From contig DASWHW010000050.1 in the NCBI GenBank assembly GCA_036397975.1, forward strand, positions 1-64,000: a DNA stretch of 64,000 bases, read 5' to 3'. Of the stretch, positions 1-7,933 are shown piece by piece (positions within the stretch are counted from its first letter, which is position 1; every line of letters begins with the position of its first letter). This DNA is from SZUA-287 sp036397975. Lineage in GTDB: Bacteria > Bacteroidota > Ignavibacteria > UBA10030 > UBA6906. The position numbers and the translations under genes were made by a program. The notes beneath the pieces were generated by a model. It was not told the origin of the DNA and made no database searches. It saw only the letters and a program-made list of their open reading frames with translations.

Positions 1-64
1 GAACCAGTTCCTGTTCAGTTTTTTCGTTGCATTGATGGTGCACTAATGTGCACTGAACAATATT

Positions 65-361
65 GTGGTGAGAGGGGGAATAAATCAATGGATGTCAATC
101 ACGTTTCCCGGACGACGATATTATCGCCGACCGGGAATGCAAAGCTCCGGAAAGCAGACGAAGCATTCGAAAGCACAGAAGAGCCAACCGGTTCAGGATC
201 AACCCGACCGATTAACGCTTTCGGAGGAAGCGCGCAAACTTCTCAAGGAAAAAAAGATCGCGGCATCAAGAAATACTGAAGAAGCAAAAGGCTGGTGAAT
301 GGGAGGATGTACACAAGAAGACCTCGAAGAGGAGCGCGCGGCAAAGAAAACGCTGAGTTGA
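65..361 (+). pseudogene. Possible decayed small gene with FlgM-like charged segment
   Basis: Two overlapping short frames start near a purine-rich stretch (AGAGGGGG, about 70-77): one from ATG 88-90, one from 65. Frame 2 contains a natural-looking segment (DRLTLSEEARKLLKEKK) reminiscent of the conserved helix of FlgM-like small proteins. It stops at TGA 296-298 and then continues in frame from ATG 299 as a second acidic stretch (TQEDLEEERAAKKTLS) to TGA 359-361. Protein-like composition split over frames and stops suggests a broken small gene, or assembly errors. The family link is only a resemblance over about 17 residues. Nothing else is recognisable in 1-486 apart from short inverted repeats at the left end. 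Confidence 0.25.
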
Positions 362-486
362 TTTCGAAGTGACAGATACGCGATCCGGCCACACTCTCCT
401 GAACAAGTTGAATCCTCGCTGGCTGAAACGAATGCCGATCTCTCTTTGCCTGCTGGAGAGGATCGGCATGATTTTCCCAAGGACTG

Positions 487-1683
487 TTAGGTATTCCTTT
501 TCTGAAGCTTGAGATTCAGTTCAATGATCTTTTTTTCTCGAATCACCTTCACGCGGAGCGTGTCGCCGGTCCGCGCATCATTAACGATGGCAACCAACGT
601 TCCTTGATCCGATATTTTTTCTCCGTTGACCTCAAAGATGATGTCTCCCACTTTGAATCCCCCTTTGTCTCCGGGACTCCCTTTCCGAACCTCACTGATG
701 ATAACACCCTCGGTACGGTCAAGACCAAAGTATCGCGCAATCTGCCGATCGACAGGAGCGACTTCAAGCCCTGTAAAATAATCGCGGTCGATCTTGCCAT
801 TCTTCCGCAACTCATCCACAATACCCTTAACACGATTAATGGGAATCGCAAAGCCAAGTCCTATACTCCCCTGGTTGGGTGTATAGATCACTGAATTCAC
901 GCCGATCACTTCGGCCAATGCGTTGAGCAGCGGTCCCCCGCTATTTCCTGAATTGATTGCCGCGTCGGTTTGAATCATGCCCCGATATACTCTCCCCTCC
1001 TGGGCACGAAGGTTCATATCGGTCGCACTTACCACTCCAACTGTCACGGTAGGTTTGTCAGAAATATCAAACAATCCAAAAGGATTGCCGAACGCAATTA
1101 CCCATTCACCGATGATTACATCATCCGAGTTTCCTAATTTCAGATACGGGAGATTCTTACCGTCAATCTTCAAGAGGGCAATGTCGGTCACCAGATCATT
1201 TCCGATGATCTTTGCATCATACTTCTCACCATTTGTCAGCGTCACAGTTATCTTTGTCGCGTTCCCGGCGACATGATCATTCGTCAGAATATATCCGTCC
1301 GATGAAATGATGAAGCCGGATCCGAGACTCGGAATTCGTTGCGTGTACGACTGGTCGCCAAAGAAATTCCTGAAGAATGGATCGTCACCCCAGGGTGACC
1401 ATCGGCGCACCACTCGTTCCTCTATGACATTTATCCCAACTACTGCAGGACTTGCGATTGCGACGGTTCTCGTGATCGCATTTTGCCGGGAGGCGGATAT
1501 ATCATCGGACGGCCTGCCGGGATCCTGGGCTTTCACAACATTCTGAACAACAGGTATTTCATTTACCGGTGGTTGTTCGCTTTTCGATCCACTGATCCAT
1601 GCGGCAACATCCAGTTTATGCTCGATGTACGCTCCCCCAGCAACAAGCATCAAGACCAGGGTTAGCAACCCTATATGTTTCAT
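487..1683 (-). CDS. HtrA/DegP-family serine protease with one PDZ domain
   Basis: A 398-residue envelope serine protease that degrades or checks misfolded exported proteins. A hydrophobic N-terminal segment (residues 4-18) acts as signal or membrane anchor. The trypsin-like domain (about 65-285) carries the full triad: His137 in TNDHV, Asp167 in VTDIALL, Ser248 in GNSGG. A single PDZ domain follows (about 300-390), a DegS-like one-PDZ architecture rather than the two-PDZ DegP form. The start is ambiguous: ATG at 1683 is used here, but TTG at 1689 sits at better distance from AGGAA. It is the last gene of the apparent plsY-transketolase-htrA operon, 9 bp or more behind the transketolase subunit. 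Family assignment is secure; the DegS versus DegP role is not. Confidence 0.93.
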   Translation of the reverse strand: MKHIGLLTLVLMLVAGGAYIEHKLDVAAWISGSKSEQPPVNEIPVVQNVVKAQDPGRPSDDISASRQNAITRTVAIASPAVVGINVIEERVVRRWSPWGDDPFFRNFFGDQSYTQRIPSLGSGFIISSDGYILTNDHVAGNATKITVTLTNGEKYDAKIIGNDLVTDIALLKIDGKNLPYLKLGNSDDVIIGEWVIAFGNPFGLFDISDKPTVTVGVVSATDMNLRAQEGRVYRGMIQTDAAINSGNSGGPLLNALAEVIGVNSVIYTPNQGSIGLGFAIPINRVKGIVDELRKNGKIDRDYFTGLEVAPVDRQIARYFGLDRTEGVIISEVRKGSPGDKGGFKVGDIIFEVNGEKISDQGTLVAIVNDARTGDTLRVKVIREKKIIELNLKLQKRNT

Positions 1684-1698
1684 TTTCAATTGAGGTTC

Positions 1699-2658
1699 CT
1701 ACTTCTTACGCTTCATCACCCGCTTGACCGCCGCAACAATCGCATCCTTATCAATCCCGTACTTCTTCATCAGATCCTTTCCGTTGCCAGATTCGCCGAA
1801 CGTATCGTTCACCGCGACGAATTCCTGGGGCGTCGGGATTGCTTGCGCTAGATACTCTGCCACTGCACTGCCGAGCCCACAATGAATCTGATGATCTTCC
1901 GCCGTCACGATCGCACCGGTTTCTTCCGCCGCCTTGAGAATCGCTTTTTTGTCAAGCGGCTTGATTGTGTGCATGTTCAAAACGCGCACGGAGATCTTTT
2001 CCATCAGGAGTTCTTCCGCCGCCTGCACAGCCTCCCATACCTGCAGCCCTGCTGCGATCACGGTAACGTCCTTTCCTTCCACCAACGTGTTGGCTTTTCC
2101 AATTTCGAACGGAGTCGTTTCATCGGTGAACATCGGTGTGTTGTCTCGAAAATACCGCATGTACACCGGTCCTTTCGTTATTCCTAAGGACGCTTTAACG
2201 GCCCGCTTTGTTTCAAGATAATCGCAGGGCGAAATGACGGTCATGTGGGGAAGGACGCGCATCAAAGCCATGTCTTCCAGGGACTGATGCGTTGCTCCAT
2301 CCGGGCCGACAGTGATGCCGCTGTGAGACGCGCAAATCTTCACCGGCATTTCACTATAGGCAATTGACTGCCGGATCTGATCGAATGGTCTTCCTGCGGC
2401 AAATTCGCCGTACGCGGAGGCAATTGGAATTTTTCCGACAAGCGCAAGTCCTGCCGCGATTCCCATCATATCCGCTTCAGCCACGCCGACTGAAAAGAAC
2501 CGTTCGGGATATGCTTTGGCAAATGCATCCACTTTCACGGAGCCACTCACATCTCCTCCAAGAACTACCACATCCGGGTTCTCCTCGCCAAGTTCCATCA
2601 ACGCGTCCGAGAAGCCCTGGCGCGTTGCTTTTTCACCTTTACTTTGAATGAGACTCAT
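1699..2658 (-). CDS. Transketolase, C-terminal subunit (split enzyme)
   Basis: At 319 residues this corresponds to the second half of transketolase: the pyrimidine-binding and C-terminal domains. Glu61 in GVAEADM matches the glutamate that activates the thiamine aminopyrimidine, and His114 in the GPDGATHQ motif lies in the active-site region. With the preceding gene it would form the heteromeric transketolase of the non-oxidative pentose phosphate pathway. Only 12 bp separate the two genes, N-half first, which fits stoichiometric co-expression. Pyruvate dehydrogenase E1 beta and DXP synthase share this fold, but the partner gene and the length favour split transketolase. No anomaly was seen. 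Confidence 0.93.
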   Translation of the reverse strand: MSLIQSKGEKATRQGFSDALMELGEENPDVVVLGGDVSGSVKVDAFAKAYPERFFSVGVAEADMMGIAAGLALVGKIPIASAYGEFAAGRPFDQIRQSIAYSEMPVKICASHSGITVGPDGATHQSLEDMALMRVLPHMTVISPCDYLETKRAVKASLGITKGPVYMRYFRDNTPMFTDETTPFEIGKANTLVEGKDVTVIAAGLQVWEAVQAAEELLMEKISVRVLNMHTIKPLDKKAILKAAEETGAIVTAEDHQIHCGLGSAVAEYLAQAIPTPQEFVAVNDTFGESGNGKDLMKKYGIDKDAIVAAVKRVMKRKK

Positions 2659-2670
2659 TTTCTTACCTTC

Positions 2671-3573
2671 TTATTTTGCTGTGATGAGTTCCTTTTCCCA
2701 ATCGAATTCAATAAAATCACCGAATTCCGTTGGGTCTAATTCACTGAGGGCTTTCTTCCCTTGCTCAAGGTTTGGCGGCAGGCCATGCCAGCGGTAATCA
2801 TCTTCCATGAATGAGACACCCCGCCCCATAAATGTCTTCGCGATTACCACTGATGGTTTTCCCCTGTGCTCCTTCGCCTTCCCAATCGCATCCAGGAAAT
2901 CAGGAATCTTGTGACCGTCGCATTCGAGGACATTCCACCCGAACGACCGCCACTTGTCGGCAAGAGGTTCAATCTGCATCACCTTGTCTGTGCGATTATC
3001 GATTTGGCAGAAGTTCCGATCAACGATCGCTGTCAGATTATCCAGACCGTAATGGGCAGCGGTCATCATTCCCTCCCATATCTGACCTTCATCAAGTTCT
3101 CCATCTCCATGAAGCACATAGACGCGGTTCGGTTTCTTGTCCAATCGTAGACCGATGGCACAACCCACTGCGATCGACATTCCCTGACCAAGCGAGCCTG
3201 ATGCGATTTCCACCCCGGGCAAGCCATGGGTGTAGGCGGGGGCAGGATGACCCTGGAGTCTCGTGTTTATTTTTCGAAGTGTTGCCAACTCTTGAATAGG
3301 GAAGAACCCTGCCCGGGCAAGAGTCGCATACCACACCGGCGCCAAATGCCCTGCAGAGAGAAAGAAGTAGTCGCGTTCCGGCCAGTTGTGATTTTTTGGG
3401 TCATGGCGGAGTATATTGAAATACATCGATGAAAAAATGTCCGCCAGACCCAAGGGACCGCCAGAGTGACCGGACTGGGAGATCATCAGCATTTTGATGA
3501 TGTCCCTGCGTATTTGCCTGGCCATCTCCTCCAAACCCTTATGATCAAGCTTTTGAGTATTTGATTGAGGCAT
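2671..3573 (-). CDS. Transketolase, N-terminal (thiamine diphosphate) subunit
   Basis: A 300-residue thiamine-diphosphate domain. The cofactor motif starts with Gly-Asp-Gly at 156-158 and ends with Asn187, the usual Mg-ligand pattern. His36 in SGHSGG and His76 in SAGHLAP match conserved transketolase active-site histidines. It lacks the pyrimidine domain, which is encoded by the next gene downstream, so the enzyme is split. Transfer of two-carbon units between sugar phosphates is the expected reaction. It lies 32 bp downstream of plsY in the same direction; the pairing with plsY is probably transcriptional convenience rather than a functional link. Confidence 0.93.
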   Translation of the reverse strand: MPQSNTQKLDHKGLEEMARQIRRDIIKMLMISQSGHSGGPLGLADIFSSMYFNILRHDPKNHNWPERDYFFLSAGHLAPVWYATLARAGFFPIQELATLRKINTRLQGHPAPAYTHGLPGVEIASGSLGQGMSIAVGCAIGLRLDKKPNRVYVLHGDGELDEGQIWEGMMTAAHYGLDNLTAIVDRNFCQIDNRTDKVMQIEPLADKWRSFGWNVLECDGHKIPDFLDAIGKAKEHRGKPSVVIAKTFMGRGVSFMEDDYRWHGLPPNLEQGKKALSELDPTEFGDFIEFDWEKELITAK

Positions 3574-3605
3574 ACGTTCCTCTTATGATTCAATATTTGT
3601 TTTTA

Positions 3606-4205
3606 TCAAACTGTAAAATGATCCTTAATTGGTGCGATCAGCCGAAGAAGAATTGGCAAAAAAAACAATAACCCAAACCAACGAATCTCGCCGATCGGCG
3701 CCGGAACGGAGATTAGCTCCTCCATCCATGAAGCGGGTGAAATCAGGAAAAAGATGAGAAGACCTATCGAGGCAACGGCGTTTCCGAGATTGACCTTGCG
3801 AAAGATTGCAAACCCCAATCCCCAGAGGACACCCCACATGGCAACAATGAGCCACCCAAGCACGAACATTACCCCGGCCGCTGTTGCCAGCCCTCTCCCC
3901 CCCTTCCATTTCAACCATACGGGAAAATTATGCCCGATTACCGCCCCAACACCTGCAGCGGCGGCGGCGGCAAATTCATTTCCCCAAAAGAACAAAGGGA
4001 ACATCGCGCTGACTACTCCCTTCACCAGATCAAGAATGAGAACTGCCACTCCCACTGCACGCGATCGTGTCACTTCATAACTGTTCAGCGTTCCAACGTT
4101 GCCACTCCCCACTTTTCTGATGTCCACCCGAGCCTTCCACCAAACAATGAGATACGCAAAAGGAATAGAGCCGAGAAGATATCCGAAGACGATCGACACA
4201 AGCAA
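3606..4205 (-). CDS. plsY: Glycerol-3-phosphate acyltransferase PlsY
   Basis: A 199-residue multi-pass inner-membrane enzyme that transfers an acyl group from acyl-phosphate to sn-glycerol-3-phosphate, the first step of phospholipid synthesis. Family marks are the N-terminal GSIPFAYLI, the motif GSGNVGTLN (the family usually has GSGNxGxxN) and KGGRGLATA. The length is typical. No ATG is available: the start is TTG at 4205 or GTG at 4199. A promoter with TTG and TATGTTTT elements 20 bp apart lies about 45-75 bp upstream, so this gene probably heads the operon ending in htrA. Confidence 0.93.
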   Translation of the reverse strand: MLVSIVFGYLLGSIPFAYLIVWWKARVDIRKVGSGNVGTLNSYEVTRSRAVGVAVLILDLVKGVVSAMFPLFFWGNEFAAAAAAGVGAVIGHNFPVWLKWKGGRGLATAAGVMFVLGWLIVAMWGVLWGLGFAIFRKVNLGNAVASIGLLIFFLISPASWMEELISVPAPIGEIRWFGLLFFLPILLRLIAPIKDHFTV

Positions 4206-4248
4206 AAGAGAACACGCGAGAGGCTGTTAATCACTGATGAGGATTGGA

Positions 4249-4279
4249 AAAACATAAAGAAAATCGGAGGGAGAATCAA
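4249..4279 (-). promoter_or_regulatory. Promoter for plsY operon
   Basis: Reading the minus strand, TTG (4279-4277), a 20-nt spacer and TATGTTTT (4256-4249) match the TTG-N20-TAnnTT(T)G pattern seen repeatedly in this window. It lies about 45 nt upstream of the plsY start. Predicted from sequence only. Confidence 0.5.
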
Positions 4280-4311
4280 GAAACAGTAGTTCGACGTAAG
4301 CTCATGGTTCC

Positions 4312-4342
4312 TTGCTTCTCCATCGCAAAACGAGTATATTTG
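4312..4342 (+). promoter_or_regulatory. Promoter for larB-CBS-CGS operon
   Basis: TTG at 4312-4314, a 20-nt spacer and TATATTTG at 4335-4342 give an exact TAnnTTTG element of the Bacteroidota type. It faces larB, leaving a leader of roughly 120 nt. It is arranged back to back with the plsY promoter in the 265-bp intergenic region; no other feature was recognised there. Confidence 0.6.
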
Positions 4343-4470
4343 CAACGCACTGAAGCAGTGAACGGACCCGCGAGCGTTACTCCGTTCGCCTCCTCTTTTC
4401 GACACGTCTTTCACTCTCCACAAGTTCCGGTCGATTGTGTTGACGTCCGCCATCTCCACAGCAGCGATTC

Positions 4471-5217
4471 ATGGGAAGCAAACTCTCTACACTTCTTAAA
4501 GATTTTCGAACGGGAAGAATCAGTCAGGAGACGCTCCTTGAAGCCCTTCCCTCCCACATGTCTGAATCATTGGGGTTTGCAACAATTGACCATCACCGAG
4601 AACTCCGCCAGGGCTTTCCGGAAGTCATTCTCTGTGAAGGAAAAACAGAAAAGCAGGTTGCAGAAATTGCCCGGAAGATTGTCGCCAATGGAAACATACT
4701 GTTGGCAACACGGGCAAATCCCGCATACTACAAAGCCGTTCGAAAAAGAGTCCGCTCCTCGAAGTATAATGAGCTTGGGAGGGTTATCACCGCAAACGAA
4801 AAACTCATTCGACCGAAAGGCAAAGGAACGATTCTCGTCATAACTGCCGGCACCTCGGATATCCCGGTGGCTGAAGAGGCTTGCGAAACTGCCCGCCTGA
4901 TGGGCAATCAGGTAGATCGTCTTTATGATGTGGGTGTCGCAGGAATCCACAGGCTTCTGACGAAGAGCGAAAAGCTGAAGACAGCAAACGTTCTCATCGT
5001 TGTTGCAGGCATGGAAGGCGCACTCGCAAGCGTTGTCGGTGGCCTCGCCTCTGTTCCGGTGATTGCCGTCCCGACGTCTGTCGGATACGGAACAAGCCTC
5101 AACGGCATTGCTGCCCTGCTGGGCATGCTGAACTCATGCGCTGCAGGCGTTACCGTCGTTAATATCGATAATGGTTTCGGCGCTGGATACGCGGCGAGCG
5201 TTATCAATAGGAATTAA
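4471..5217 (+). CDS. larB: Nickel-pincer cofactor synthase LarB (PurE-like)
   Basis: A 248-residue LarB protein. LarB carboxylates and hydrolyses nicotinic acid adenine dinucleotide to pyridinium-3,5-dicarboxylate mononucleotide, the first step to the nickel-pincer nucleotide of lactate racemase and related enzymes. The N-terminal half carries the LarB-specific segment VILCEGKT; the C-terminal half (about 115-248) is the PurE/AIR-carboxylase-like fold with TAGTSDIPVAEEA and GMEGALASVVGGLA. The partners larC and larE and a lactate racemase are not in this window. It leads an operon with two transsulfuration genes. Older annotations often call it AIR carboxylase-like. Confidence 0.9.
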   Translation: MGSKLSTLLKDFRTGRISQETLLEALPSHMSESLGFATIDHHRELRQGFPEVILCEGKTEKQVAEIARKIVANGNILLATRANPAYYKAVRKRVRSSKYNELGRVITANEKLIRPKGKGTILVITAGTSDIPVAEEACETARLMGNQVDRLYDVGVAGIHRLLTKSEKLKTANVLIVVAGMEGALASVVGGLASVPVIAVPTSVGYGTSLNGIAALLGMLNSCAAGVTVVNIDNGFGAGYAASVINRN

Positions 5218-5243
5218 GTGCACAAAACAAGGAATCGTTTTTG

Positions 5244-6632
5244 ATGGCAAGAGATCTTTCGAAAATTCAATTTGCTGAAGATATCCTCAAGGCAATCGGA
5301 AAAACGCCTTTGATAAGACTTCGAAAGGTGATTGGCGATGCGAAAGGCCTGATCCTTGCGAAAGCCGAATATCTGAATCCCGGCGGGTCGGTCAAAGACC
5401 GCATCGGTGTTTCGATTATTGATGAAGCCGAACGAGATGGACGGCTCAAGCCCGGTGGGACGATCGTCGAATCAACATCCGGGAACACAGGAATGGGATT
5501 GGCGCTTGTTGCTGCGGTTCGGGGCTACAAGACGGTGTTTACGCTTCCGGATAAGATGAGCATGGAAAAAATTCGCTTGCTTCGTTCCTTCGGCGCTGAA
5601 GTGATTGTGACCCCAACCGCTGTCCCGCATGAATCCCCCGAAAGCTACACGGAAGTGGCAAAAAAAGTAGTACGCGAAACGCCAAATTCAATTCTTGCAA
5701 ATCAATACTACAACCCTCGAAATCCGGAATCTCATTACTTGTCCACCGGACCGGAAATCTGGGAGCAAACCGACGGAAAAATCGATTGCTTTGTCTGCGG
5801 CATCGGAACCGGCGGCACGATCAGTGGTGCGGGCAAGTATCTCAAGGAAAAGAACCCCGCTATCAAAGTCATCGGCATTGATCCGAAGGGTTCGTCTCTG
5901 CGAGAATACTTCTACACAAAAAAAATGAATCCCGTTCTCAAAACCTATAAGGTCGAAGGCATCGGTCAGGACTATGTTCCCGGAACACTTCACTTCGAGT
6001 ATATCGATGAGGTGGTGGAAGTGACCGACAAGGAGTCATTCTTGATGGCGCGTCGCATTACCAGGGAGGAGGGAATCCTGGCAGGAGGTTCGAGCGGAAC
6101 GGCGATCTCAGGATTGTTGAAAGTCGCCGACCGGTTCAAAGAGGGAGAAGTCATAGTGGTTCTTCTCCCGGATACTGGCGAGCGGTATCTCTCCAAAATC
6201 TACAATGACGATTGGATGGAGGAGAATGGTTTCCTCGCCCCCGAAAGAGTGACTGCACGATATGTGCTTGAGTCGAAAAAGCGGAGAGGAAAACTCGTTT
6301 CTGTCGATCCGCTCACAACCGTGCGAAAGGCTTTGGACCTGATCAAGGAAAACGACATCTCGCAGCTTCCGGTTCTTGATCGAGGGAAAGCCGTTGGCGC
6401 AGTTCACGACAACGAACTGATGAGCGCCGTTCTTGAGCGCCCCGCACTTGTGGATTCGCCCATCAGCACTGTTATGGGACCGGCTTTTCCACAGGTGAAC
6501 ATCGATAGCCAGATCGAAGATATCATTCGCCTTATGACGACTAAAAAGAACGCTGCTGTCCTCGTGGAAGAGGATCAAAAAATAAACAGCGTTCTGACAC
6601 GCTACGACGTCATAGAGTATATGGGAAAGTGA
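5244..6632 (+). CDS. Cystathionine beta-synthase with C-terminal CBS pair
   Basis: A 462-residue PLP enzyme of fold type II joining serine and homocysteine to cystathionine. The Schiff-base lysine is Lys51 in GGSVKDR. The substrate loop TSGNTG is near 78-83 and the phosphate loop GIGTGGTISG near 183-192. Residues about 345-462 form two CBS domains, the regulatory module found in this enzyme and absent from plain cysteine synthase. Two starts compete: TTG 5241, 8 nt after AAGGA, and ATG 5244, used here. The next gene handles cystathionine, supporting a transsulfuration role rather than O-acetylserine sulfhydrylation. Confidence 0.9.
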   Translation: MARDLSKIQFAEDILKAIGKTPLIRLRKVIGDAKGLILAKAEYLNPGGSVKDRIGVSIIDEAERDGRLKPGGTIVESTSGNTGMGLALVAAVRGYKTVFTLPDKMSMEKIRLLRSFGAEVIVTPTAVPHESPESYTEVAKKVVRETPNSILANQYYNPRNPESHYLSTGPEIWEQTDGKIDCFVCGIGTGGTISGAGKYLKEKNPAIKVIGIDPKGSSLREYFYTKKMNPVLKTYKVEGIGQDYVPGTLHFEYIDEVVEVTDKESFLMARRITREEGILAGGSSGTAISGLLKVADRFKEGEVIVVLLPDTGERYLSKIYNDDWMEENGFLAPERVTARYVLESKKRRGKLVSVDPLTTVRKALDLIKENDISQLPVLDRGKAVGAVHDNELMSAVLERPALVDSPISTVMGPAFPQVNIDSQIEDIIRLMTTKKNAAVLVEEDQKINSVLTRYDVIEYMGK

Positions 6633-6677
6633 TTCGCACTAGTAATTTTTTCCTACCACTACATCACCAGGCAACCG

Positions 6678-7814
6678 ATGCGATTTTCGACGAGAGCAAT
6701 TCACGCAGGGCAACCGGCAGAACCCACCACCGGCGCAATCATGACGCCGGTGTTCCTTACTTCGACATACGTTCAGGAGGAGTTGGGAAAACACAAGGGC
6801 TACGAGTACAGTCGCGTTTCCAACCCAACACGCACAGCGCTCGAGCAAAACATAGCATCCCTTGAAGGGGGAAGGGAGGGAATGGCATTCTCCTCTGGCA
6901 CTTCCGCAGTGGATGCAATCATGCGCCTCCTCAAGCCGGGCGATCACGTTATCGTCTCAAGGAACGTCTATGGCGGCACGTACCGTATTGCAAAAATGAT
7001 ATGGGAGGAATTCGGCCTGCAGTTTTCTTTTGTCGACACGACCAATCTCAATGAAGTCGAAAAGACCATCTGGCCACACACGAAGATGTTGTTCATCGAA
7101 ACACCAACGAATCCAACCATGGAGATTACTGATCTCGCTGGCGCGGCGGCGTTGGCGCGAAAATACAAGTTGATTTCTGTTGTGGACAATACGTTTGCGA
7201 CCCCCTATCTCCAGCAGCCAATTACCTTCGGGTTTGATGTTGTCGTTCACAGCCTGACGAAATATCTGAATGGCCACAGCGACATGCTGGGCGGCTTCGT
7301 TGTAACCAATGAGGCATGGATCGCGGAGAGACTCCGGTTTCTTCAAAAATCCGTGGGCGCCATTCTGAGTCCCTTTGACGCCTGGTTGTGCATGCGGGGA
7401 ACGAAGACGCTAGCCGTCCGGATGCGTCAGCACAATGAGAACGCGATACTGGTCGCGGAGTGGCTTGAGAAACAAAACCGGATTCTTAAAGTGTACTACC
7501 CCGGGCTTCCTGATCATCCCCAGCACGAGCTTGCAAAAAAGCAGATGCGAGGTTTTGGCGGGATGATTTCGTTTGAATTAGGAAGCATGGATGCTGCGAA
7601 TTCGTTCCTCAAGCGGCTCCGCATCTGTGCCCTCGCTGAAAGCCTGGGAGGGGTTGAATCCATCATCACCCACCCTGCAAGCATGACGCATGCGGCAATT
7701 CCCCCGGAGGAACGGAAACGTATCGGCGTTACCGATGGGCTTGTCAGAATCTCCGTTGGCATCGAGGATGTCGAAGACATTATTGCGGATCTCGATGAAG
7801 CGTTGAACTCGTAG
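6678..7814 (+). CDS. Cystathionine gamma-synthase/lyase family PLP enzyme
   Basis: A 378-residue member of the Cys/Met metabolism PLP family, fold type I. Lys195 in HSLTKYLNGH is the PLP lysine, Asp170 in SVVDNTFATP contacts the pyridine nitrogen, and Tyr/Arg of YSRVSNPTR near 44-52 binds the cofactor phosphate across the dimer. Next to cystathionine beta-synthase it most likely acts as cystathionine gamma-lyase, completing homocysteine-to-cysteine conversion; gamma-synthase activity is equally possible from sequence. There is a 45-bp gap to the upstream gene and no evident terminator between them. Confidence 0.9.
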   Translation: MRFSTRAIHAGQPAEPTTGAIMTPVFLTSTYVQEELGKHKGYEYSRVSNPTRTALEQNIASLEGGREGMAFSSGTSAVDAIMRLLKPGDHVIVSRNVYGGTYRIAKMIWEEFGLQFSFVDTTNLNEVEKTIWPHTKMLFIETPTNPTMEITDLAGAAALARKYKLISVVDNTFATPYLQQPITFGFDVVVHSLTKYLNGHSDMLGGFVVTNEAWIAERLRFLQKSVGAILSPFDAWLCMRGTKTLAVRMRQHNENAILVAEWLEKQNRILKVYYPGLPDHPQHELAKKQMRGFGGMISFELGSMDAANSFLKRLRICALAESLGGVESIITHPASMTHAAIPPEERKRIGVTDGLVRISVGIEDVEDIIADLDEALNS

Positions 7815-7844
7815 CGTGAACACAGCGGGTACCGCACCGTTTCA

Positions 7845-7874
7845 TTGAATTCTTGCTCGATTTTTTATATCTTG
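7845..7874 (+). promoter_or_regulatory. Promoter for nucleotidyltransferase fusion operon
   Basis: TTG at 7845-7847, a 20-nt spacer and TATCTTG at 7868-7874 fit the recurring promoter pattern with one T missing from the distal element. It sits about 60 nt upstream of the start at 7934 and would drive the long plus-strand operon ending with thrC. Confidence 0.45.
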
Positions 7875-7933
7875 ATGCCGGATTGAATGAAATCCTCAAT
7901 TCCTCTTTCACCCTCACCAACCGAACAACGCAT

